From Collinsella sp. (GTDB lineage Bacteria > Actinomycetota > Coriobacteriia > Coriobacteriales > Coriobacteriaceae), in contig JAUMNV010000168.1 in assembly GCA_031295725.1 (NCBI GenBank), positions 1 to 48,644 on the forward strand: DNA of 48,644 nucleotides, written 5' to 3'. Below are positions 32,285 through 40,918 of this stretch, piece by piece (the first letter of the stretch is position 1; each line of letters opens with the position of its first letter). The notes below the pieces were generated by a model, which saw only the letters and a program-made list of their open reading frames with translations, did not search any database and was not told the DNA's origin. The position numbers and the translations under genes were made by a program.

Positions 32285-33034
32285 TCACCGACCCAACATG
32301 AATTCCATCGCACGGAGGCGCTGATCGGTGTGCGTCGCAGCCCACACATGCGAAAGCCCGAGCAAGAACGCCGCCGTATGCGGGTCGATTTTCTCGGCCA
32401 AAAGCGCATCGAACGTCATAGACATGAGGGCGCGCAGCCACGCGACCTCACCGGTCGACACCAGCTCGGCACCCGGAACGCTCGACGCGCACGAGCCGCA
32501 CATGAGCCCGCCGGCCCGTGGTGAAAAATACGACAGCATGGGGTCTCCGCACAGCACGCATGCCGAAAAATCGGGTCGGTAGCCAACGTGCGACAGCAGT
32601 TTAAAGACAAAGGCCGCCACGAGCAGGTCCATATGTGCCGAGTCGAGCCCGCTGCCGACAAGCGTGAGCGCCCGCTGCGTGATGGCAAAGGTAAACGGGT
32701 CCTCGGCGTCCTCGAATGAGCATACGCGCGCGACCTCGGCGATCGCGCTTGCAGCGCAGGTCGTCTCGTAATCGGGCGCAGCGCCGAGCGGAGCCTCCAT
32801 AAGCTCGGCCTGGGAAACCACGTCGAGTGACCGTCCATGCGCGAGCAGCATATCGACGGTACAGAACAGCTCGCAGCGCGCAGCTAGGCGTCCACCGGGT
32901 TTGCGGGCGCCCTTTGCCACGGCACGAACCTGCCGACCCCGCTCGTCAAGCATCGTCAGGATCAGGTCCGTCTCTTTGAGCTTCGTCTTATCGAGGACGA
33001 GCACCTTCGTACGATATGTCCGGGAGCCTGCCAT
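32285..33034 (-). CDS. recO: DNA repair protein RecO
   Basis: A 249-residue RecO: N-terminal OB fold (about 1-80, YRTKVLVLDKTKLKETDLILTML) and a C-terminal helical domain with a four-Cys zinc site (CVLCGDP and MCGSCAS, about 159-181). RecO helps load RecA on SSB-coated DNA. It lies directly after era, as in Bacillus. AAGGG is about 11 nt before the ATG. Confidence 0.93.
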   Translation of the reverse strand: MAGSRTYRTKVLVLDKTKLKETDLILTMLDERGRQVRAVAKGARKPGGRLAARCELFCTVDMLLAHGRSLDVVSQAELMEAPLGAAPDYETTCAASAIAEVARVCSFEDAEDPFTFAITQRALTLVGSGLDSAHMDLLVAAFVFKLLSHVGYRPDFSACVLCGDPMLSYFSPRAGGLMCGSCASSVPGAELVSTGEVAWLRALMSMTFDALLAEKIDPHTAAFLLGLSHVWAATHTDQRLRAMEFMLGR

Positions 33035-33049
33035 GCGCGCCGCGCGCCC

Positions 33050-34117
33050 TTAGTCCTCGGCGTTATAGCCAAAGCGGCGAATCTGGGCCTCGTCGTCACG
33101 CCAGCCGGCCTTGACCTTCACGTCCAGCTCCAAAAAGACCTGCGTGCCAAAGATACGCTCAAGATCGCGACGGGCGTCGATACCGATATGCTTGATCATC
33201 TCGCCGCCCTTACCGATGATGATGCCCTTTTGGCCCTCGCGCTCGACGTAAATGGTAGCGTGCACACGCAGTACCTTCTTGGTCTGCTCGAGCGCATCGC
33301 AGATCACACCAACGGAGTGCGGAATCTCATCACGGGTGCGGCGCAAGACCTTCTCGCGCACAAACTCGGCAACGAGCGTCTCGTCGGAAGCGTCGGTACC
33401 CATGTCCTCGGGGAACCAACGCGGACCCTCGGGCAAAAAGTGCGCAACGGTCTCGATAAAGGCATCGACGTTGAAGTTCTTGACCGACGACGTCACAATC
33501 TCGTCGTCATATTCCATGAGCTCATGCGCTGCCTTAAGCTGCTCCATGACCTGTGCGGGGTCGGCCTCATCGGCCTTGGTGAGCACCAGGACCTTCTTGC
33601 AACGGGCGCATCTGACGCGCTCGGCAACCCAAGCGTCTCCCCTGCCAATCGGCTTGGTGGCATCAATCAAAAACGCGACGACATCGACATCGTTCAGCTC
33701 GAACAACGCGCTCTTGTTGAGCTCGGATCCCAGACCGTCCTTGGGCTTATGAATACCCGGGGTATCGACAAAGACCAGCTGGTAGCCGGGACGGTTGACG
33801 ACGGCGCGCATGCGGCGGCGGGTCGTCTGGGCCACCGGTGAGGTGATGGCGACCTTCTTGCCATAGCAGGCATTAAGCAGCGTGGACTTGCCGGCGTTGG
33901 GGCGTCCGACCAGGGCCACGAAGCCGCTGCGAAAACCAGGCTCAACGTCGCCAAAGCCCGCGAGGTTGTCGTCCTCGTCGCACAGGGCGTCGAGCTCCTC
34001 ATCGCTCATGCCCTCAAACGGATCGAACTCCTCGACATCCTCGAGCCCCTCGGTATCCACCGCGTCCAAAGTCTCGTCGTCCAGGATCTCATCGGTAGGC
34101 TGCATATTGTCGGACAT
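33050..34117 (-). CDS. era: GTPase Era with an acidic N-terminal extension
   Basis: A 355-residue Era. The G domain begins with VALVGRPNAGKST (67-79) and includes DTPGIHKP, with TKAD as the G4 motif; a C-terminal KH domain (GQKGIIIGKGGEMIKHIG) binds the 3' end of 16S rRNA. Most Era proteins are about 300 residues. Here an extra ~60 residues, very rich in Asp and Glu, precede the G domain. The start at 34117 is supported by AAAGGG upstream. It follows dgkA by 12 bp. Confidence 0.94.
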   Translation of the reverse strand: MSDNMQPTDEILDDETLDAVDTEGLEDVEEFDPFEGMSDEELDALCDEDDNLAGFGDVEPGFRSGFVALVGRPNAGKSTLLNACYGKKVAITSPVAQTTRRRMRAVVNRPGYQLVFVDTPGIHKPKDGLGSELNKSALFELNDVDVVAFLIDATKPIGRGDAWVAERVRCARCKKVLVLTKADEADPAQVMEQLKAAHELMEYDDEIVTSSVKNFNVDAFIETVAHFLPEGPRWFPEDMGTDASDETLVAEFVREKVLRRTRDEIPHSVGVICDALEQTKKVLRVHATIYVEREGQKGIIIGKGGEMIKHIGIDARRDLERIFGTQVFLELDVKVKAGWRDDEAQIRRFGYNAED

Positions 34118-34129
34118 GGGAATCCCTTT

Positions 34130-34507
34130 CTAAATAAAGCCGAGCGCGTGGGCAAATACCAGCACGCCCACAATCGCGGCGGTGATGGAAAGAATGTATA
34201 CAGAGGCGGCGGCGATGTCCTTCGCACGCTTGGCCAGCGGATGGAGCTCCTGGGTCGCCAGGTCGACGATAGCCTCCATAGCGGTGTTGCACAGCTCGCC
34301 GTGAATCACCAGGCCGCAACAGATGATAATCGTGGCCCACTCGGCAATGTCGAGGCCCACGATACAGCCAGCAATGACGGTGCACACGCCCGCCACGAGC
34401 ATGACCTTAATGTTGCGCTCGGTCTTGACGGCGGTGACGAAGCCCTCCATGGCGTAGGAAAACGACTTTAAGAAGGACGGATGGTCCTTGTTCGATCCGG
34501 GAATCAT
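34130..34507 (-). CDS. dgkA: Diacylglycerol/undecaprenol kinase
   Basis: A 125-residue small membrane kinase with three transmembrane segments. The signature HGELCNTAMEAIVDL (about 69-83), followed by AKRAKDIAAASV, marks the family. Gram-positive members mostly phosphorylate undecaprenol to recycle the lipid carrier. Its AGGAG site overlaps the ybeY stop. ybeY-dgkA-era is the usual order in Firmicutes. Confidence 0.9.
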   Translation of the reverse strand: MIPGSNKDHPSFLKSFSYAMEGFVTAVKTERNIKVMLVAGVCTVIAGCIVGLDIAEWATIIICCGLVIHGELCNTAMEAIVDLATQELHPLAKRAKDIAAASVYILSITAAIVGVLVFAHALGFI

Positions 34508-34516
34508 AGACGGCTC

Positions 34517-35026
34517 CTAGTCGTGGGCGTGGTTGGTGATGGGGCCGACGTGGACTAGCTTGGGGTCCTCGCCGCGCTCGAGCGCCAGATCGCGCAGGAT
34601 GGCGTCCTCGCGGGCCTCCATGACCTCGGCCTCGTCGTCCTCGATATGGTCATAGCCCAGCAGGTGCAGCATGCCGTGTACGAGCATCAGACGACACTCG
34701 TCAGCGGGGCTATTGCCAAAACCGGGGGCCTGACGGGCAATAACCTGCGGGGCCAAGATGATATCGCCGAGCTCGAGCGTCTCGTCGGCGGGAATATCCT
34801 CGTCAAAGGCCGAGTCGCATTCAAACGAGAGCACATCGGTGGTGCGGTCGATACCGCGCCACTCGTGGTTGAGCTCGTGCATCTCGTCCTCGTCGACATA
34901 CGAAAGGGAAATCTCGACTTCACGCTCAACGCCCTCGGCGGCAAGCACAACCTCGCAGATGTGCTCCACCTCCTGCGCGTCGAGCAGCGTATCGAGCTCG
35001 GCATCGTTGCTGATCAATACACTCAA
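34517..35026 (-). CDS. ybeY: Endoribonuclease YbeY
   Basis: A 169-residue metal-dependent ribonuclease for 16S rRNA 3' processing and 70S quality control. The zinc motif HGMLHLLGYDH is at about 121-131. Translation starts with TTG at 35026, overlapping the phoH stop (TTGA), with AAAGGAG 6 nt upstream, so coupling to phoH is expected. Confidence 0.93.
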   Translation of the reverse strand: MSVLISNDAELDTLLDAQEVEHICEVVLAAEGVEREVEISLSYVDEDEMHELNHEWRGIDRTTDVLSFECDSAFDEDIPADETLELGDIILAPQVIARQAPGFGNSPADECRLMLVHGMLHLLGYDHIEDDEAEVMEAREDAILRDLALERGEDPKLVHVGPITNHAHD

Positions 35027-36009
35027 CGGGACTCCTTTCGGTCACGTACGCGCTTCTCGCGCACATCATCATAAGTATCGTATGCCTCGACGATACGTCC
35101 CACCAAGGCATGGCGCACCACGTCGGCACGCTCGAGGTGCGAAAATGCGACATCATCGACACGGCCCAAAATCTTCTCGACATCCGCCAAGCCACCACGA
35201 CGACCCACCAGGTCACGCTGGCTCAGGTCGCCGGTAATCACGAACTTGGAGTTGAAGCCCAGGCGCGTCAGGAACATCTTCATCTGCTCGGGCGTGGTAT
35301 TTTGTGCCTCGTCGAGCACCACGAAGGCATCACTCAGCGTGCGGCCGCGCATGTAGGCAAGCGGGGCGATCTCGATCACGCCGCGCTCCATAAGCTCATC
35401 GGTGCGCTCGCGATCCATCATGTCAAAAAGGGCGTCGTAAAGCGGACGCATGTAGGGATCGATCTTTTCCTCGAGGGTGCCGGGCAAAAAGCCCAGATTC
35501 TCCCCCGCCTCGACAACCGGACGCGTCAAGATCAGACGGCCCACCTCGTGACGCTTGAGCGCGGCAGCGGCGAGCGCCATGGCCAGATAGGTCTTACCGG
35601 TGCCGGCAGGACCCAGGCCAAACGTGATGGTATGCGTGCGGATGGCATCCACATAGCGCTTTTGGCCGAGCGTCTTGGGGCGAATGACGCGGCCGCGATA
35701 CGAAAGCAGCACGTCATCGCGAAGCGACGTAGCCTCGTGCTCACCGTCGCGCAAGACGGCCAGGCAGCGAGAGACATCGTCGGCAGACAGCGTGCGCCCG
35801 GCGGCCGCCTCGCGAAAAGCGTGCTCGAAAAAGCGCGCCACGAGTTCGACCTCGTCCGGGTCGCCGCTCACGGAGATGCTATCGCCACGGGCGACCACAT
35901 GAGCGCGAACCAAACTCTCGAGCGCACGAAGGACGCCGTCGCCGGCGCCCAAAACGCGCGAGGGATCAATCCCCTCGGGAACGGTAAGTCTAATCTTCGA
36001 GGCTTCCAT
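35023..36009 (-). CDS. phoH: PhoH family ATPase
   Basis: A 328-residue PhoH protein. The P-loop GPAGTGKTYLAMALA is at about 135-149 and the DEAQN Walker B region at about 233-237. The N-terminal ~110 residues resemble a KH-like RNA-binding domain. PhoH-YbeY pairs are widespread and linked to RNA metabolism. I start at the ATG at 36009 with GGGAGG upstream; this overlaps the mtaB end by 20 bp. Confidence 0.93.
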   Translation of the reverse strand: MEASKIRLTVPEGIDPSRVLGAGDGVLRALESLVRAHVVARGDSISVSGDPDEVELVARFFEHAFREAAAGRTLSADDVSRCLAVLRDGEHEATSLRDDVLLSYRGRVIRPKTLGQKRYVDAIRTHTITFGLGPAGTGKTYLAMALAAAALKRHEVGRLILTRPVVEAGENLGFLPGTLEEKIDPYMRPLYDALFDMMDRERTDELMERGVIEIAPLAYMRGRTLSDAFVVLDEAQNTTPEQMKMFLTRLGFNSKFVITGDLSQRDLVGRRGGLADVEKILGRVDDVAFSHLERADVVRHALVGRIVEAYDTYDDVREKRVRDRKESR

Positions 36010-37282
36010 GAACCTCCCTGCGTGCATGGACCAAGCCGGAATCATCGACTCCGATGATAGCAACATCGAGCAGGCACGGGGCTGTAAGTCCACAGGTATC
36101 GTCAAGACGGGCATGATGGAACGAGCCGAGCGTCAGGTTGTCGCCATACTCGAGCACGGCACGCTCGACCGTGCCCACGCGACTGCGAGCGTCGGCAATA
36201 GCGAGCTCCTGTGCAGCGGCCCGCATACGGCGGCTGCGCTCGGCCATAACCTCGGGCGGAACCTGGTCGGGCATGTCGGCAGCAAGGGTACCGGGACGCT
36301 TGCTGTAACGGAACACATGCATACGCGAGAAACCCACACGGCGACACAGCGCCAGCGACTCCTCGAACTCCTCGTCCGTCTCACCGGGGAAGCCGACAAT
36401 AACGTCGCAAGAAAGTGACGCCTGCGGCAGATTGGCGCGAATCATACGCACCGTGTCCTCAAAGGCCTCCGCACTATAGGGACGGCCCATGCGATGCAGG
36501 GTCGCCGTGCAGCCGGACTGCACGGGCAGGTGCAAAAACGGGGCGATACGCTGCGGATAGCGCGCCATAACCTTAAGCAGGCGCTCAGAGATATCCATGG
36601 GCTCGACCGAGGAAATGCGCACATGCGGAATAGACGTGCGCTCCATGATGGCCTCGAGCAGCTCATCGATTTCGACGTGCTCGTCGGTTGCGCTCTTGCC
36701 ATCGTAGGCACCCAGGTTCACACCGGTCAGCACCACCTCGGGCACGCCAGCCTCCTGGGCCTCGCGAACTTGCTCAAGCACGGACTCGACGGGCACGGAG
36801 CGCTCGGGGCCGCGCGCCTTCCACACAATGCAATAGGTGCAGCGATGGTTGCAGCCGTCCTGAATCTTCACGCCCAGGCGAGAGCGACCGAGCGCATCGA
36901 CCACCTCGCCATCGCTGCAGGCGGGAACGCTATCGGATTCGACACCCAGCACCTCGCAGACGCGCTCGGCGACGTCAATCTTAGACGGCTCGGCGATCAC
37001 GCGATCGGAGAGCTCCAGCAGCTCCTCGGGATGCAAATTGACCACGCATCCGGTCACGACCACATAGGGCTCGTTTGGATAGGCCAGCGCATGACGGACG
37101 GCCTTACGGGTCTTGGCCTCGGCCTCGCCCGTAACGGCACAGGTGTTAATGACGATCAGATCGGCATCCTGGGGATCCACAATAGCAAAGCCCAGGCGCA
37201 TAAGATCGGCAGTGATACGGTCAGACTCAACCCGGTTGACGCGGCAGCCGAGGTTGACGACGGAAATATGGGGTGCGAGCAC
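35990..37282 (-). CDS. mtaB: tRNA (t6A37) methylthiotransferase MtaB
   Basis: A 430-residue radical-SAM methylthiotransferase. It has VVNLGCRVNRVESD and NTCAVTGEAEAKTRKAVR in the UPF0004 domain, the radical-SAM cluster CNHRCTYC (about 144-151) and a C-terminal TRAM region. NLGCRVN distinguishes MtaB from MiaB and RimO. It modifies t6A37 to ms2t6A in tRNAs decoding ANN codons. It starts with GTG at 37282, with TAAGGAG overlapping the dnaJ stop. Confidence 0.92.
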   Translation of the reverse strand: MLAPHISVVNLGCRVNRVESDRITADLMRLGFAIVDPQDADLIVINTCAVTGEAEAKTRKAVRHALAYPNEPYVVVTGCVVNLHPEELLELSDRVIAEPSKIDVAERVCEVLGVESDSVPACSDGEVVDALGRSRLGVKIQDGCNHRCTYCIVWKARGPERSVPVESVLEQVREAQEAGVPEVVLTGVNLGAYDGKSATDEHVEIDELLEAIMERTSIPHVRISSVEPMDISERLLKVMARYPQRIAPFLHLPVQSGCTATLHRMGRPYSAEAFEDTVRMIRANLPQASLSCDVIVGFPGETDEEFEESLALCRRVGFSRMHVFRYSKRPGTLAADMPDQVPPEVMAERSRRMRAAAQELAIADARSRVGTVERAVLEYGDNLTLGSFHHARLDDTCGLTAPCLLDVAIIGVDDSGLVHARREVHGSLED

Positions 37283-37291
37283 GCGGGCTCC

Positions 37292-38440
37292 TTAATCGAG
37301 GATATCGTCGAGGGCACTCTTGATACGGTCGGTCACCGACTTCTTACCGGAAGCGACGTCATCGCCCATCTCATCGGCAAAAGCACGGAGCAGCTCGCGT
37401 TGCTTATTGGAAAGATTGGTGGGAACGACCACGCGCAGCTGCACGATCAGGCGGCCACGCGAACCGCCACCGCCAATGCGCGGCATGCCGTAATTATTGA
37501 CGCTCACGGTGTCGCCGTACTGGGCGCCGGCGGGAACCGTCACCTTAACGACCTCGTCGGGCATAATGCCCTCGACCTCGATCTCGCAGCCGAGCGCAGC
37601 CTGCGCAATCGAGATATCGCTCACCAGGTACAGGTCGTCACCGTTGCGCTTAAAGCGCTCATGGTCGGCAACACGCACGTTGACAATCAGGTCGCCCGAG
37701 GGCTCGCCGCGAAGGCCGGCCTCGCCAAAGCCGCTCACGCGCAGCTGGCGACCGGTCGAAACGCCGGCGGGAATATCGATGTCGATCTTTTCGTGCGAAG
37801 GCGTGCGGCCCTGACCGTCGCAGGTCTCGCAGGGATGGTCGATAACCGTGCCCTCGCCATGGCAGTCGGGGCAAGGCGAGGAAGACTGAACCTGGCCCAG
37901 GAACGAACGCTGAACCGTCGTGACGTAGCCCGTACCGTGGCAGCGGCCGCACTGCTTTTCCTGTGCGCCCTCTGCCCTACCGGTGCCATTGCAGTCCTCG
38001 CAAGGAGCAAGGCGGTCATAGCTGATCGTCTTTTTGCAGCCGAGCGCCGCCTCCTCGAGCGTCACCGAAAGCGAGATGGCCATGTCACGTCCGCGACGAC
38101 GCTCACGACGGCTGCGGGCGCCACCGCCGGCACCGCCGCCAAAGAACGACGAGAACAAGTCGTCCATGCCCATGCCACCAAAGATATCGTTGATATCGAC
38201 GTAACCCGAACCACCAGGGCCGTCGGCGGTGCCGTAACGGTCGTAGTTAGCACGCTTCTGCTCATCGGAAAGAACGGAATAGGCCTCGTTGAGCTCCTTG
38301 AACTTGGCCTCGGCCTCGGGGTCGTCCGAAACGTCCGGGTGTACGGTACGGGCCTTCTTTAGAAACGCGCGCTTAATCGTCCGCGCGTCGGCATCCTTGT
38401 CGACGCCAAGTACCTCGTAGTAATCCCTATTTTCCGACAC
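37292..38440 (-). CDS. dnaJ: Chaperone DnaJ
   Basis: A 382-residue canonical DnaJ: J domain with HPD (about 34-36), Gly-rich linker, four CxxCxGxG zinc repeats (CEDCNGTG, CGRCHGTG, CPDCHGEG, CETCDGQG) and the C-terminal substrate-binding domain. It starts with GTG at 38440, supported by AAGGA. No dnaK, grpE or hrcA is adjacent; instead a second J protein lies just upstream. Confidence 0.94.
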   Translation of the reverse strand: MSENRDYYEVLGVDKDADARTIKRAFLKKARTVHPDVSDDPEAEAKFKELNEAYSVLSDEQKRANYDRYGTADGPGGSGYVDINDIFGGMGMDDLFSSFFGGGAGGGARSRRERRRGRDMAISLSVTLEEAALGCKKTISYDRLAPCEDCNGTGRAEGAQEKQCGRCHGTGYVTTVQRSFLGQVQSSSPCPDCHGEGTVIDHPCETCDGQGRTPSHEKIDIDIPAGVSTGRQLRVSGFGEAGLRGEPSGDLIVNVRVADHERFKRNGDDLYLVSDISIAQAALGCEIEVEGIMPDEVVKVTVPAGAQYGDTVSVNNYGMPRIGGGGSRGRLIVQLRVVVPTNLSNKQRELLRAFADEMGDDVASGKKSVTDRIKSALDDILD

Positions 38441-38521
38441 GACCGAATCCTTCCGACTTTCAATATTGTCACAGTGCGTCCTATACCCATGCAAGGCCGG
38501 CCGCAAACAGAGGGTTTGATG

Positions 38522-39625
38522 TTATTGCATCCCGTAGGGCGAAAGCATCGCGCGCTGCGAGCAGCTCGCAAACCACACCGACACGAGTGCGAACATGAAG
38601 CCGTTGGCAAAACCGTTGGCAAACTGCATCGCGCCACGTTTCCACCACAGCAGGCTGCGATGAAGCACACCGTCCGAAAGCACCATGAACAGGCCCATGG
38701 TAAACGGAATAAAGCACATCACGGCAAAGGCCGAGAACACGCCCGAAATGGCCGAAAGCACCAAAAACGGCGCCACGATGCCCATCAGGTAAAAACCGGT
38801 ACGAGCTTTGCCTTCCAAGCGCTCGGCCTCAACATGGGCGCGACCGACCAGGTCGCCGCCCGCGGCACCGTTGGTGCCAGCATGACCCATGCCGCCAATG
38901 CGGACCTCATCGCCATCGTGCGTGCCGGCAGGAAACTCAATCGTCTGCTCGGAGGTTACGCGAGTACGACCGCTGCCGCCGCAATCGGGGCAGGGGTCGG
39001 CCACGACCTTACCGGAACCGCCGCACTCGGGGCAGACCGACTGGAACGTGCCCGCACCAAACAGGAAGGACAGGTCGACGTCGATGTGGCCGCGGCCACC
39101 GCAGCTCGGGCAGGTATGGGCATGCTCGGAGGAGACAGAACCCGAACCGCCGCAGTTGCTACAGGTATCGAAGCGCGTGTAGCGGACGGTCTTGCGGGCA
39201 CCGCCCTTGGCCTCCTTGGCGTCGAGTTTGATATCGACGACCACATTGGCGCCGTTCTCGGGATTGTAGGCAGCCTGCCCGCGACGCTGCTGGCCCCAGG
39301 CGCCACCAAAGGGAAAGCCGCCCTCAAAAGGATTGCCATAGCCTGCGCTGCCGGCGTAGCCGCCACCATAGGGTGAAGCCGTAGGGGCACCGGCAAAGGG
39401 ATTGCCAGAACGCATGGCGTCGTAGCGCGCACGTTTTTGCTCATCCGAAAGCACGGCGTAGGCCTCGGAAACCTCTTTAAACTTTTCCTCGGCATCCGGC
39501 TCTTTGTTGACGTCCGGATGGAGCTTGCGGGCCTTTTGCTGGAAGGCCTTTTGAATATCACGCGAGGTGGCGTCCTTGGAGACGCCCAAAATCTCGTAGT
39601 AATCTTTTTCGTTCATCGTCGCCAT
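38522..39625 (-). CDS. Membrane-tailed DnaJ-like protein
   Basis: A 367-residue J protein with an unusual layout. The J domain (HPD at 36-38) is followed by a Gly/Phe region, four zinc repeats (CSNCGGSG, CPSCGGRG, CPECGGSG, CPDCGGSG) and a shortened substrate-domain segment. From about residue 275 it has two or three transmembrane helices in place of the second beta domain and dimerization region of DnaJ. The two halves form one frame, with no sign of an assembly frameshift. It could recruit DnaK to the membrane or to membrane proteins (inference). AGGAGG precedes the ATG at 39625. It lies between hemW and dnaJ. Confidence 0.85.
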   Translation of the reverse strand: MATMNEKDYYEILGVSKDATSRDIQKAFQQKARKLHPDVNKEPDAEEKFKEVSEAYAVLSDEQKRARYDAMRSGNPFAGAPTASPYGGGYAGSAGYGNPFEGGFPFGGAWGQQRRGQAAYNPENGANVVVDIKLDAKEAKGGARKTVRYTRFDTCSNCGGSGSVSSEHAHTCPSCGGRGHIDVDLSFLFGAGTFQSVCPECGGSGKVVADPCPDCGGSGRTRVTSEQTIEFPAGTHDGDEVRIGGMGHAGTNGAAGGDLVGRAHVEAERLEGKARTGFYLMGIVAPFLVLSAISGVFSAFAVMCFIPFTMGLFMVLSDGVLHRSLLWWKRGAMQFANGFANGFMFALVSVWFASCSQRAMLSPYGMQ

Positions 39626-39683
39626 GCGCGGCAACCTCCTGCTCACAGCAGCGTATATATTCCGGTAATTCTACCCGAGCGGC

Positions 39684-40916
39684 CTAAGCTAGATCCCAAA
39701 ACAGCTCGAACAGAACATTTCCATCGAGCCAGCCCAGGTGTGTCGGCGCCAGACGAGCTCGAACATGGCCCGCGACGACATCTGCCGAAGTGAAGGGTCC
39801 CTCATGGACCCCGAGCGTCTCGGGCACCCAAGTGGCAAGACCTAATTCGAGCGTACGATCGCAGGCAGCTGCCAGCTCGCCCGTTGGGATGACGCAAGCC
39901 GCACGAACCAACAGGTCGGACGCAATACCGCGCGTCATGCGACAAGCGAGCATCAGGTCTTCGGCCGCGGCCTCGCGCTGCGAGAGATATTCGGCCTCGA
40001 ACGCCGTCGCGTCATCGTCACGTTGCACCAGACGCACGCGGTACGCATCGCCTCGAGAAGACACGCCGGGGAACAAACCTGCAAGACGGTCGAAATCCTC
40101 GGCGTCGAGCATGCCCGCGGCAGAACGACCCAGGCCCAGGTAGCCCCGTCCGGTCCAGTAGGCAATGTTATGGGCGCACTCATGGCCGTCGAGCGCGTAG
40201 CTCGCCACCTCATACGGGTGATAGCCGACGGCACCCAGGCGCTCACGCGCCGCGTCCATGCACGAAGCCTGAAAATCCTCGTCGGGCTCGAGCGACTCGT
40301 CGCGGCACGCCATGCGATAAAGGGGCGTCCCCTCCTCAAGCGTGAGCGGGTAGACCGAAACATGATGCGGAGCCGCCGCCAGCACGCCATCGAGCGTGCG
40401 CTTCCAACTCGCTGCGGTCTGCCCGGGAAGTCCGCACATAAGGTCGCACGACACGTCAAGCCCAGCGTTCTTGACCGTCGCGATGGCGGCGAGCGCCCGA
40501 TCGGCATCGTGAATACGGCCGATGGCGGTAAGTTCGGTGTTATCGAGCGTTTGCACGCCCAGAGAGACGCGTGTGACACCAACCTTGGCAAGCGCAGCGG
40601 CAAGCTCGGCGGTCAGCGACTCGGGATTGGCCTCGCAGGTAAACTCAACGGGGGCGCACCACGCACGAATACGCCGCGCCAGCTCCACCAGGCGCTCCCC
40701 CGCCAGCGACGGCGTACCGCCGCCAACATAGACGGTGCGGATCTGGTCGAGGGCCCCAGCCTTGCCAAAAGCATCGAGGCGCGCGTACAACTGCTCAAAA
40801 TAGACATCGAGCGCAGCGCTCAGGTCGCACGGAGCAAAACTGTGCGAGTCAAAGTCGCAGTACCGGCACTTTTGGGCGCAAAACGGCACATGCACGTACA
40901 GCGCGGTAACGGCCAC
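39684..40916 (-). CDS. hemW: HemW-type radical SAM heme chaperone
   Basis: A 410-residue radical-SAM protein (YVHVPFCAQKCRYCDF, cluster Cys near residues 13, 17 and 20). HemW binds heme and delivers it to respiratory proteins; it is often misnamed coproporphyrinogen oxidase. The CxxxCxxC without the additional Cys of HemN supports HemW. It starts with GTG at 40916, with GGAGG 7 nt upstream at the end of the dusB frame. Confidence 0.9.
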   Translation of the reverse strand: MAVTALYVHVPFCAQKCRYCDFDSHSFAPCDLSAALDVYFEQLYARLDAFGKAGALDQIRTVYVGGGTPSLAGERLVELARRIRAWCAPVEFTCEANPESLTAELAAALAKVGVTRVSLGVQTLDNTELTAIGRIHDADRALAAIATVKNAGLDVSCDLMCGLPGQTAASWKRTLDGVLAAAPHHVSVYPLTLEEGTPLYRMACRDESLEPDEDFQASCMDAARERLGAVGYHPYEVASYALDGHECAHNIAYWTGRGYLGLGRSAAGMLDAEDFDRLAGLFPGVSSRGDAYRVRLVQRDDDATAFEAEYLSQREAAAEDLMLACRMTRGIASDLLVRAACVIPTGELAAACDRTLELGLATWVPETLGVHEGPFTSADVVAGHVRARLAPTHLGWLDGNVLFELFWDLA

Positions 40917-40918
40917 CC

